Shown here in pieces: positions 55,038-63,348 of a stretch of DNA of 64,000 nt. This DNA is from GWF2-38-69 sp037127655. Its GTDB lineage: Bacteria > Verrucomicrobiota > Lentisphaeria > Victivallales > GWF2-38-69. Positions within the stretch are counted from its first letter, which is position 1; each line of letters starts with the position of its first letter. Both the position numbers and the translations under genes were made by a program. A model generated the notes under the pieces. That model saw only the letters and a list, made by a program, of their open reading frames with translations, did no database searches and was not told the DNA's origin. Location of the stretch: NCBI GenBank assembly GCA_037127655.1, contig JBAXXY010000001.1:1-64000 (forward strand), read 5' to 3'.

Positions 55038-56423
55038 TTACACCTTCGCCTCATCTATTGTTCCTATCATATAAAGAGCGCTTTCGGGATAATCCTTGAA
55101 TTCATCATTGAGTATCCTTTCGCATCCATCCAAGGCATCTTTCAAAGAGACAAACTTCCCTTTTATTCCGCTGAAATGTTCTGTGGTATAAAATGGTTGG
55201 GTCAGAAATCGTTCCAGCAGTCTTGCGCGATGAACTACATTGCGGTCATCTGTAGAGAGCTGTTCAAGTCCAAGCATGGCGATAATGTCTTTAAGCTCTT
55301 CGTAGTGGGCAAGAGTCCTTCGTATTTCATGAGAAAGGCGATAATGCCGCTCGCCAATAATTGCCTCGCTTGTCATTATTGAACTTGATTTCAGCGGATC
55401 AACAGCTGGCATGAATCCTTCGGAAGCGCGTTTGCGCGAAAGAACAATTGAAGCAGAAAGGTGAGAGAATGTATGAACTGCAGCGGGATCAGTAAAGTCA
55501 TCAGCAGGTACATAAACAGCCTGAATAGATGTTATTGCTCCTGTGTCCGTAGAGGCTATGCGTTCTTCAAGTTGCGACAACTCCGTCCCCATTGTGGGTT
55601 GATAGCCAAGTCTTGACGGCATCTGCCCCATTAGCCCTGACACTTCTGAACCTGCCTGGATAAAACGGAAAATATTATCTATAAGAAGGAGCACATCGCG
55701 TTTCTCGTCATCCCTGAAATATTCAGCCATGGTAAGAGCGGCATGACCAACTCTAAAACGGCTTCCCGGAGGTTCGTTCATCTGTCCGAAGACCATTGCC
55801 ATATTCTTGAGAACGCCTGCCTTTTTCATGTCTCGGTAAAGTTCTTCTCCTTCTCTGCACCGCTCGCCAATCCCGCAGAAAATGCTCACTCCATTATGAT
55901 GGCCGATCATGTTATGTATCATCTCGGTCAGGAGAACAGTTTTTCCTACGCCGGCTCCGCCGAACAACCCAGCCTTCCCACCCCTTTCCAAAGGCATTAG
56001 AACATCAATAATTTTAATGCCGGTTTCAAAAAGTTCAGACTTTACAGATCTTCGGGAGAGAGGAGGAGGATTCTTATGGATTGAGCGCCGCTCAAGATTT
56101 TCAATTGGTTCAAGTCCGTCAATAGTATTGCCGAATACATCAAACATCCGTGAGAGGATTTTATCTCCGACTGGTACCGTGAGAGTAGTGCCACTTGGTT
56201 CTACGCTCATATTTCGACCTAATCCACGAGTAGGAGTCAAAGCCATTCCACGAACTTTATGTGTATCAAGTTGAGATAAAACTTCAATCGCAACTTGTTT
56301 TTTATCTCCGGCATAAAGCAAGGAATGTATCGGCGGCAGATTATTCTCGAATCTTACATCGACAATATTGCCGTGAACAGCTACTATCACGCCTGTATCT
56401 GATTGACTGACACTATTTCTCAA
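55038..56423 (-). CDS. atpD: N-ATPase catalytic beta subunit
   Basis: 461 residues and the first gene of the operon. Walker A is GGAGVGKTV and Walker B LLLIDNIFRF. GERCREGEELYRDM carries the catalytic Glu, and the DELSEED region reads AHYEELKDIIAMLG. The start codon is TTG with GAGG 8 nt upstream. Within-operon order atpD-C-Q-R-B-E-F-A-G is the N-ATPase signature. Confidence 0.95.
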   Translation of the reverse strand: MRNSVSQSDTGVIVAVHGNIVDVRFENNLPPIHSLLYAGDKKQVAIEVLSQLDTHKVRGMALTPTRGLGRNMSVEPSGTTLTVPVGDKILSRMFDVFGNTIDGLEPIENLERRSIHKNPPPLSRRSVKSELFETGIKIIDVLMPLERGGKAGLFGGAGVGKTVLLTEMIHNMIGHHNGVSIFCGIGERCREGEELYRDMKKAGVLKNMAMVFGQMNEPPGSRFRVGHAALTMAEYFRDDEKRDVLLLIDNIFRFIQAGSEVSGLMGQMPSRLGYQPTMGTELSQLEERIASTDTGAITSIQAVYVPADDFTDPAAVHTFSHLSASIVLSRKRASEGFMPAVDPLKSSSIMTSEAIIGERHYRLSHEIRRTLAHYEELKDIIAMLGLEQLSTDDRNVVHRARLLERFLTQPFYTTEHFSGIKGKFVSLKDALDGCERILNDEFKDYPESALYMIGTIDEAKV

Positions 56424-56468
56424 GGGTTTATCCTCAGGATAGATTAGTCTCCATAACTACATTTATGA

Positions 56469-56498
56469 ATTATAGTGATATTCAGCTTTATCTTACAA
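56469..56498 (-). promoter_or_regulatory. Promoter of the N-ATPase operon
   Basis: On the minus strand TTGTAA and TATAAT are separated by 18 nt, about 45 bp before the TTG start of atpD. TATAAT is a perfect -10. An ATCCT-G-AGGAT palindrome overlaps the ribosome site of atpD and could affect its translation. Confidence 0.55.
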
Positions 56499-56563
56499 GA
56501 CCCAAGAGCGTTTTTAAAAGTTGATTAGTCGCGCGAGGGTGCTTGTTTCTGATTTAGTCGGTT

Positions 56564-57403
56564 TTATTTTTCTGCCAATTTCTTTTCGGTATGGGCAATA
56601 TAGTTCTTTTCAGAAACGACTGATTTGCCAAGTTCTTTTTCCAATTCCTTTCTGGCGATACCAGCTATTCTTCCACCACGAGAAGCGTCATTCTTCAATT
56701 TGGGTACACCAACAGAATTCTCTGTGCGATGGATTTCAGTTGTTGATCTTTCTCCAAGCATGGTAAAAATCAACTCAAAGTCATCCATGTGATCCCGCAG
56801 GTTTTCTCGTTTTAAACCTTTGAGGTTTTTGTACTGGGAAGGAGTTATTCCGAAAGTAGCTTGGGAAATTTCAGCAGTGAGTATTTCATAATCTTTCTGT
56901 TCCTGAGCGCCTCTCTTGAGCCATTCATCCGTTAACTCTTCACGAATAGCGATTCCGCGCATTCTTTTTTCTATCCAGTCGTCAGAATAACCCTTGAGTT
57001 TATACAGTATTCTCGTTCTCTTCGTTGCCAATTCAGGATTTTCTATCTCCTGCACTCGTTCATATCCTACTTTTGCAAGCCAGCGCTTGAAAGGTTCTGC
57101 TTTTGGAGATGGAATAGATTGGATGAGGCGGAATATGCCTTCTGTATTCCAACAAAACATTTTTTGTTTACCGCCGGATGTTTCTATTTCAAGCATAAGG
57201 GGTGGTACAAATTGTACCTCTCCTTGCTGTGTCAGTTTTGCAAGCTCAAGATCTCTTAGCTTCATTCGTTTAAAGTATTGAGCTGGATCAGCAGACTGTG
57301 TTAAAGCCCCAATGACATCGTTAATCACAAACCACCATTCATCCTGATGGAGAGTTTTTCTGATTTTGTTCCCTTTAAATAAGGCTATTTTAGTTGCTTC
57401 CAT
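56564..57403 (-). CDS. Bro-N/DinD-like antirepressor-type protein
   Basis: 279 residues. The N-terminal Bro-N domain reads LHQDEWWFVINDVIGALT and FCWNTEGIFRLIQSIPSPKAEPF. A conserved C-terminal part has YSDDWIEKRMRGIAIREELTDEWLKRG, then ENLRDHMDDFELIFTMLGE, and GGRIAGIARKELEKELG. The family, related to DinD and phage antirepressors, is common in gut and environmental genomes; its function is unsettled. It follows the SNF2 helicase gene on the same strand. It may be a relic of a mobile element. Confidence 0.8.
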   Translation of the reverse strand: MEATKIALFKGNKIRKTLHQDEWWFVINDVIGALTQSADPAQYFKRMKLRDLELAKLTQQGEVQFVPPLMLEIETSGGKQKMFCWNTEGIFRLIQSIPSPKAEPFKRWLAKVGYERVQEIENPELATKRTRILYKLKGYSDDWIEKRMRGIAIREELTDEWLKRGAQEQKDYEILTAEISQATFGITPSQYKNLKGLKRENLRDHMDDFELIFTMLGERSTTEIHRTENSVGVPKLKNDASRGGRIAGIARKELEKELGKSVVSEKNYIAHTEKKLAEK

Positions 57404-57495
57404 GTAATCATCCCTTAGATATTATCAATGAAAATTCCCATAGTTGCTGAGTATAGCGGAAAAATAAGTCATTTGTAGGGAAGGCTGAAATAAAG

Positions 57496-60400
57496 CTAAT
57501 TTAGAAGATACTCGATGTCCTTGTCGGAAAGGCGGCTGAATGAGGATGAACTTTCTACGATGCCGTTGAAGAGGTTTTGTTTGCGTTTCTGGAGTTCCAG
57601 AATCTTTTCTTCAATGGAATCTTTAACCACGAGTTTGATTGTCGTGATGGGGTTTTTCTGGCCTATCCTGTGAGTTCTGTCTGTTGCCTGAGCTTCGACT
57701 GAAGGATTCCACCATGGATCGTAGATTATAACCGTATCGGCTCCTGTCAGATTTAGACCAACTCCACCTGCTTTTAAACTCAACAAGAACAGATCAATAT
57801 GCTTATTTTTATTGAAGTGATTAACTCTCTCCATTCTGTCTTTTGTATTTCCGTCCAAGTACTCAAAAGGAATTTTCTGCTCTTTACACCAGTTCTTTAT
57901 AATGCTTAGAAGTGAAGTGAACTGACTGAAGACAAGCGTCCGGTGTTCGCTATCTATAATCTCCCAGATAAGTTCGTGAAGAAGTTCAGTTTTGGCTGAT
58001 TCGATATTTCCCTGATTAGTGAAGTCAGGCAAGAGTTTTGGGTGGCAGCAAAGTTGTCTAAGCCTAAGGAGTGAGCTTAAGACATTGAAGCGAGTTGACT
58101 TGCCTTGCAGGAATGAGTCGCATTCGAGCCTGCCCTTGTAGAGAATGTCATTATAAACTTTTCTCTGTCCTTCGCTCATTTCGCAGTAGAGGATTTGTTC
58201 CGTTTTTTCCGGAAGCTGTTCGACATCTATCTTTTTTCTCCTAAGGATAAACGGCTGGATTCTGGCAGAAAGTTCATTCTGCTTTTCTCTGTCATTTTCT
58301 ATCTTGAAATAGTGATGCCTGAAGGCTTCTTTTGAGCCAAGAGTTCCGCTATTTAAGAAGTCAAAGATAGACCAGATGTCTTCAGGGCTGTTCTCAAGAG
58401 GCGTTCCGGTCAGTACCAGTTTATGCCTGGCATTTATTTGTTTGCAGACTCTGGCATTGAGCGTGTCTGAATTTTTGATGTGCTGAGCCTCATCAAGCAC
58501 AAGAAGTTCAAATTCAATATCTTTGTACAGTTCAATGTCTCTTTTTATAACAGCGTAAGAGGTAATGACTATCGTGTACTTGGAAAGTACACTAATCAAC
58601 TGTTCTCTGTCACCGCCGCCGACCAGGAGCATTTTTAATGATGGTGTAAACTTCTTCGCTTCGGCTTCCCAATTATGAACAAGGCTTGTCGGACAGACAA
58701 TAAGTATCGGAGTGGATGCCGGATTTTCATGTATCATTGATTGAATCAGAGCAAGGGTCTGTATCGTTTTTCCTAATCCCATTTCATCTGCCAGGATGGT
58801 ATTGCAGCTATTCGAAATCATCTTTCTCATCCACTTTACTGCTTCAAGCTGATAATCTCTGAGAGTTCCATTGAAGTTAGCCAGGTTCAATACATCTTTT
58901 TTTTCAGCTGGAGCAGATAAAATCGAGACTGAAAGGTTATGCCATTCCTCTGGTACAGCATTTTCGATTTCCTTTGCCAAATCGACCCAGTATATGACGC
59001 TATTGATGGCTATGCTTAGTTCATTGCCGTTAATTAAAGCAATTTCATCTGCTTTATCTAAAAAGTCGCCGAGTTTCTGACTTAGCTTAAAGATTCTGCC
59101 GTCTTTGATGATAAACGATCTATTTTCTCTGGCTAGCCGGACAAGCTCTTTCCATTTAAAAAGATAAGAAGAAGAAAACAGTCTGAATTTCCCTTTAACC
59201 GCATCTCTTTCCTGAGTAACCGAACTTATTGAGATTTCAATCTCATTCAAATCTGAACTTATGAGTTTGGATGCTGAAGGTGTCAAAAGAATATGCCCGC
59301 CTTTTAAGGAAAGCAGCGTAATTATGTTGTGTTCAACGAAAAGCCCGATTCCCTCACTATCGGATAAGCAAAAACATGTCTTGCCATGCTCATTTATAGA
59401 CCTTGTCAGACCGTAAGAGAGAAGTTTATCTATTGCGTTTTGTTCGAACTCCTTATCTCTCTTTACATAGGAATTTCCGACGGCTTCTATTTTGGTATCT
59501 GATTCATCGAAAGTAAATTCGCCATACTTAAAAGCCAAAGAGACTGCCAAACCATTTTTTGAACCGGGAAAATAATCCAGATTGTATTGGACCTGGCATT
59601 TGTGCTCCAATACCAGAGCCGTTGTTTCTTTTGAGTCTGGAGATATGTCGATATGATTTTTGATAGATTCCAAACTATGCTTTTCAGATAAGATAAAAGC
59701 TCTGAGCCAAACTAAATCGCACATGGCATCAATCCACCAATATTCACCTTTTTCGCCCACCCACAAGCCTGATTTTCCAATGACAGTCAGAGGGTTTGAA
59801 AGAGGAAGAGTCCTATTGCCGATAAATAGCGCGGCTTTATAAAACCCAGAAGAGTCTCCGCAAGGGATAGCTGTAATTCTTGCTTTTTCATTGTGAATAA
59901 TGATTTTCTGGTCATTATATGATAAATTTTTAAAGCCGATAAGGCAGTGGAAAAACTCAGCCGCCAAGTCTGATTTAAATGAGAATCCGTTACCGTCAGG
60001 CTCTGCATATTGAGTGATAAACCTTATGACCTGTCTGGACTGAGAGTCGAAATCCTGAACTGTAAGGTCATGTGATACGCCGTCATACTCAAATCGTATC
60101 TGTCTGAGCTTATTGGAGTTGCCGACATATTCTTTGCCTTTGAATAATATCTTGGCATTGATGAGCCATTTTTCCCATACACTTGAGGCATTTGGGAAGC
60201 CAGTTCTGGAGTATAAAAATATTTCAGCCACCGAATTTACAGCGCCCTTCTTAGAAGCAGATTTGGTATCTTTAATCTGGTCTTTTTGGTTTGTGACTGC
60301 TGTGAGCCGTTTTGGCTTTGGTTTGTCTGTTTTTAACTCGGATAGCTTATGATATTTCAGATAATGGATAAAACACGCAAGCTCTTCGGTAGATACATCC

Positions 60401-60606
60401 CCAGTTTGTTTGGAAAGTTTGGACTTAATTATTCTTATGTCAAATGAGTTAAGAAGGCTGGTTTTGGCTGATTTAAATACATAGACTGCATCATCCTCTG
60501 AAGATATGCAAAATAAAATGGGGTTTCCTTCAAGGGCTAATTCAGCTTGCTTGATGGCATCTCTGGTAATTGCAGAGCTCAAATTAGTTAACGAAATTGA
60601 ATCCAT
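57496..60606 (-). CDS. SNF2-family helicase
   Basis: 1036 residues. The N-terminal half is unrecognised, but the SNF2 core begins near 590 with TLRDYQLEAVKWMRK. Walker A is DEMGLGKTIQT. The DEAQ motif lies in LLVLDEAQHIKN and motif III is LTGTPLENSPEDIW. The helicase-C half ends with QATDRTHRIGQ. It resembles HepA/RapA-like DNA translocases that remodel nucleoprotein complexes. Nearest neighbour is the Bro-N gene, about 90 nt downstream. No methyltransferase or other defence partner is visible. Role is unknown. Confidence 0.9.
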   Translation of the reverse strand: MDSISLTNLSSAITRDAIKQAELALEGNPILFCISSEDDAVYVFKSAKTSLLNSFDIRIIKSKLSKQTGDVSTEELACFIHYLKYHKLSELKTDKPKPKRLTAVTNQKDQIKDTKSASKKGAVNSVAEIFLYSRTGFPNASSVWEKWLINAKILFKGKEYVGNSNKLRQIRFEYDGVSHDLTVQDFDSQSRQVIRFITQYAEPDGNGFSFKSDLAAEFFHCLIGFKNLSYNDQKIIIHNEKARITAIPCGDSSGFYKAALFIGNRTLPLSNPLTVIGKSGLWVGEKGEYWWIDAMCDLVWLRAFILSEKHSLESIKNHIDISPDSKETTALVLEHKCQVQYNLDYFPGSKNGLAVSLAFKYGEFTFDESDTKIEAVGNSYVKRDKEFEQNAIDKLLSYGLTRSINEHGKTCFCLSDSEGIGLFVEHNIITLLSLKGGHILLTPSASKLISSDLNEIEISISSVTQERDAVKGKFRLFSSSYLFKWKELVRLARENRSFIIKDGRIFKLSQKLGDFLDKADEIALINGNELSIAINSVIYWVDLAKEIENAVPEEWHNLSVSILSAPAEKKDVLNLANFNGTLRDYQLEAVKWMRKMISNSCNTILADEMGLGKTIQTLALIQSMIHENPASTPILIVCPTSLVHNWEAEAKKFTPSLKMLLVGGGDREQLISVLSKYTIVITSYAVIKRDIELYKDIEFELLVLDEAQHIKNSDTLNARVCKQINARHKLVLTGTPLENSPEDIWSIFDFLNSGTLGSKEAFRHHYFKIENDREKQNELSARIQPFILRRKKIDVEQLPEKTEQILYCEMSEGQRKVYNDILYKGRLECDSFLQGKSTRFNVLSSLLRLRQLCCHPKLLPDFTNQGNIESAKTELLHELIWEIIDSEHRTLVFSQFTSLLSIIKNWCKEQKIPFEYLDGNTKDRMERVNHFNKNKHIDLFLLSLKAGGVGLNLTGADTVIIYDPWWNPSVEAQATDRTHRIGQKNPITTIKLVVKDSIEEKILELQKRKQNLFNGIVESSSSFSRLSDKDIEYLLN

Positions 60607-60756
60607 ATCCAGTGTGTCAGGCTATTTTTTAGTTAAGGAACATAAAGGATAGACTATTAAGAAAACTAATTCAATTGGCATGATGGAAAATACCGCCCAT
60701 ATCCATAAGATATCTATATGAATCAAATGAACACCATATTGTATAAGGTTAATGCT

Positions 60757-61080
60757 ATGTTTGGGAAAATAATTGCTTTGCTTTTAACTCTCTCAGCTCT
60801 CACCATCGTTTCAGGATGCAATAATAGCCAACAAAAGGGGACGACAGATGTTATTTACTATTCCGAGAGCGGCGATGAGCTTGAAGTTATCTATCATATT
60901 GAAGAGTCCAGTGTCACAGTTATTCAGCCAAATGGTAAACAGATCACGCTTCCTCAGGCAATGGCAGCCTCAGGCATCCGTTATACTAAAGATGAAAAGA
61001 CTGTCTTCTGGTCAAAAGGTGTTACAGCTCAATTCTATGTCGATGATAAACTCGTCTTCCAAGGCGCTGAAAAAGAATAA
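60757..61080 (+). CDS. mliC: MliC-type lysozyme inhibitor lipoprotein
   Basis: 107 residues. A signal peptide ending in lipobox IVSGC (about residue 21) is followed by the MliC fold: VIYYSESGDELEVIYHI, ITLPQAMAASGIRY and TVFWSKGVTAQFYV. MliC binds C-type lysozyme in the periplasm, protecting peptidoglycan, so it suggests exposure to animal lysozyme. The start at 60757 has AAGG 8 nt upstream; an in-frame ATG at 60718 would add 13 residues before the signal peptide. Confidence 0.8.
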   Translation: MFGKIIALLLTLSALTIVSGCNNSQQKGTTDVIYYSESGDELEVIYHIEESSVTVIQPNGKQITLPQAMAASGIRYTKDEKTVFWSKGVTAQFYVDDKLVFQGAEKE

Positions 61081-61086
61081 ATACAC

Positions 61087-61145
61087 TTAACCACTAAGGG
61101 CACAAAGGAAACACAGAGAAAAACTTTGTGTTCCTTTGCGGTTAA
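61087..61145. repeat. Palindromic repeat abutting murC
   Basis: TTAACC at 61087-61092 pairs with GGTTAA at 61140-61145. Within, the 3' arm CTTTGTGTTCCTTTGCGG pairs with the CACAAAGG- and AAACACAGAG-type segments of the 5' arm around an AAAAA loop. The 5' arm carries an extra AAGG unit. It resembles a family of about 60-bp AACC(A/G)C-AAGG palindromes I recall from many bacterial genomes. It ends 6 nt before the murC ATG. Confidence 0.55.
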
Positions 61146-61151
61146 ACAATT

Positions 61152-62456
61152 ATGAATATAAATGAGTTAAATGGCAAATATATCCATTTCATCGGATGTG
61201 GCGGCATCGGGATGCTAGGTTTAGCGCTGATGGTTCACGAAAAAGGAGCCATTATTACAGGCTCTGATATTGATGGGGGAAGAAATACATCAGTTCTGGA
61301 ATCGCTAGGAATTAAGGTATTCATCGGCGAACATACCGCATCAAATCTTCCTCTCGATGTCAAGAACTGCATAGTCGTTTATTCCTCTGCGGTCAGATCA
61401 GACAATCCGGAACTTTCCAAAGCAAGAAGCGATTTGATTCCATGTTTCAAACGAGGCGTATTCCTAGGAATGTTATCAGAATCCTTTGCAACAGTCATAT
61501 CCGTTGCAGGTTCTCACGGCAAAACAACTGTCACTTCCATGATAAGCCATGTCCTTATCAAAGCAGGTCTGAATCCTGGATTCTACATAGGAGGTTTTCC
61601 TCATGGATGGGATAAAAATGCATCATGCGGAAATGGACAAATACTCATCACTGAAGCAGATGAAAGTGACCTTTCTATCAATGATTTGCATCCAACTATA
61701 GGCATTGTGCTGAATCTCGATAATGATCATGCCTGGAATGTAGGAGGTTTGGATAAACTCTTAGGCGGATTTAGAAAATACGCATCCGATTCGAGGTTCT
61801 TTCTAAATGGTTCAGACCACTTTTCGCCGGGTTTTCTAGATAGCTTAAAAACAAATGGCGTAAACTTTCTTCCAAGGGAAATCATTAAAGATTTAAATCC
61901 CAATCTCACTCAGTCGCAGAGAGATAATATTCTGACAGTCGTAACAGCAGCCAAATTCTGCGGCGTCGAACCTGATTTTACTCTTTTGGCACTAAAGGAT
62001 TTCCCGGGTGTTGAGAGACGAATGAGCAAAATCTATGATTCTGAAAATCTTACAGTTATTGAAGACTACGCCCACCATCCTGCAGAAATAAATGCTGTTC
62101 TTGCCATAGCAAGAAAGGATTATCCTGATTACAAACTTGTTACTGTCTTTCAACCCCACAGAGAAAAGCGCCTCCAATACTGTTTCGACGGGTTTGCAAG
62201 CGAACTTAAAAAGGCTGACTTCGTTTTTGTCCTTCCTGTCTATGGCGCATGGGAAAATATCGGAAAAAGACTCGATATAGAATTAACAGATGCAATCGGT
62301 AAAGATAAAAGCTCAAATATAAGTTCAAAATGGTCTGAATCAGCTGAAATAATAGCATCCTCAACAGGATCAGATAAAACTCTGATTATGCTTCTTGGAG
62401 CTGGAGATATAAATAGCATCATCAAGCCTCTTCTGGAGCAGTTAAGAAATGTTTAG
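61152..62456 (+). CDS. murC: UDP-N-acetylmuramate-L-alanine ligase
   Basis: 434 residues, slightly shorter than the typical 455-475. The N-terminal Rossmann domain has IHFIGCGGIGMLGLAL. The ATP loop GSHGKTT is at 120-126. The metal and substrate site is EADESD, and the ligase domain has VIEDYAHHPAEI. It adds L-Ala to UDP-MurNAc at the start of the peptide stem. Tripeptide ligase (Mpl) is a less likely alternative. No ribosome site is seen because the palindromic repeat occupies that position. The end overlaps the EamA gene by 8 nt. Confidence 0.9.
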   Translation: MNINELNGKYIHFIGCGGIGMLGLALMVHEKGAIITGSDIDGGRNTSVLESLGIKVFIGEHTASNLPLDVKNCIVVYSSAVRSDNPELSKARSDLIPCFKRGVFLGMLSESFATVISVAGSHGKTTVTSMISHVLIKAGLNPGFYIGGFPHGWDKNASCGNGQILITEADESDLSINDLHPTIGIVLNLDNDHAWNVGGLDKLLGGFRKYASDSRFFLNGSDHFSPGFLDSLKTNGVNFLPREIIKDLNPNLTQSQRDNILTVVTAAKFCGVEPDFTLLALKDFPGVERRMSKIYDSENLTVIEDYAHHPAEINAVLAIARKDYPDYKLVTVFQPHREKRLQYCFDGFASELKKADFVFVLPVYGAWENIGKRLDIELTDAIGKDKSSNISSKWSESAEIIASSTGSDKTLIMLLGAGDINSIIKPLLEQLRNV

Positions 62457-63303
62457 ACTCCACTTTGCAGTTTTAATGTTCGGCATTACAGGGCTCTTTG
62501 GCAAGTTCGTTACACTTTCATCAACAATGATTACTTTCGGACGCTGTTTTTTCGCCGTTATTTTTCTCTTTTTCTGCATGAAAGCGATGAAGGAAAGCTT
62601 CCTTTTTGATAATAAAAAAGACTTTCTGACAGTTCTATTTACCGGCGTAATCATCGGGTTGGTCTGGTTTTTCTTCTTCCAGTCAATAAAAGTTTCAACT
62701 GTCTCTGTAGGATTGATAACTTACGCGACAGTGGCAATTTTCACGACTTTTATAGAACCATTATATTTTCATAAGAAAATAAGGAAGACCGATATAATCC
62801 TTGCCGTCGTGGCTTTCCTTGGAGTATGCCTCGTGGTTCCTGACTTTGACTTATCCGACAACATTACTCAGGGAGTAGCGCTGGGATTGGGAGCTGCATT
62901 CTTTTCTGCGATTTTCTGCGTGATAACCAAAAGTCTTATAGCCCGATACTCAAGCGTGAAGCTGACTTTCTATCAATATGGCACTGTCGCAATACTGGGA
63001 CTTCCCTTCTTTGCATATCAGCAACCTGATATTGACGCAAAAAACCTCATCTTGATAATCATCCTAGGGATAGTTTTCACAGGTTTTGCCAACACGCTTT
63101 TCATAAGCTCATTCAAAAAAGTTTCAGCTACAAAAGCAATGATTATACTCACTCTTGAACCTATCTATGGCGTAATACTTGCAATCTTTCTTCTTGGCGA
63201 AAAACCGACACTCAAAACCCTTATAGGTGGAGTCATCATAATGCTATGCGCATTTTATGCCACAATCGAACCCCAGCTCATTGCCAAACTAAACCAGAAA
63301 TAA
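62449..63303 (+). CDS. EamA-family (DMT) transporter
   Basis: 284 residues and about ten membrane helices. The two EamA halves begin with FAVLMFGITGLFGKFVTLS and ALGLGAAFFSAIFCVI. The terminal LEPIYGVILAIFLLGEKPT is typical. It exports small metabolites, substrate unknown. It overlaps murC by 8 nt, so is probably co-translated. Confidence 0.88.
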   Translation: MFRLHFAVLMFGITGLFGKFVTLSSTMITFGRCFFAVIFLFFCMKAMKESFLFDNKKDFLTVLFTGVIIGLVWFFFFQSIKVSTVSVGLITYATVAIFTTFIEPLYFHKKIRKTDIILAVVAFLGVCLVVPDFDLSDNITQGVALGLGAAFFSAIFCVITKSLIARYSSVKLTFYQYGTVAILGLPFFAYQQPDIDAKNLILIIILGIVFTGFANTLFISSFKKVSATKAMIILTLEPIYGVILAIFLLGEKPTLKTLIGGVIIMLCAFYATIEPQLIAKLNQK

Positions 63304-63348
63304 TACAATATTAGTTTGACCTCAATATTAAGTATTTAGAGAAACCAA

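Noticed and set aside
54525..55382. 285-residue plus-strand ORF across atpC/atpD
   Set aside because: It is antisense to confirmed ATPase genes, has no ribosome site, and its sequence shows no family motif.
56564..60606. DISARM-like defence system
   Set aside because: A SNF2 helicase alone is not enough; no methyltransferase, phospholipase-D or DUF1998 gene is nearby.
61152..62456. Mpl (murein tripeptide ligase)
   Set aside because: The motif set and wall-synthesis role fit MurC; Mpl cannot be excluded by eye, but it is the less likely option.
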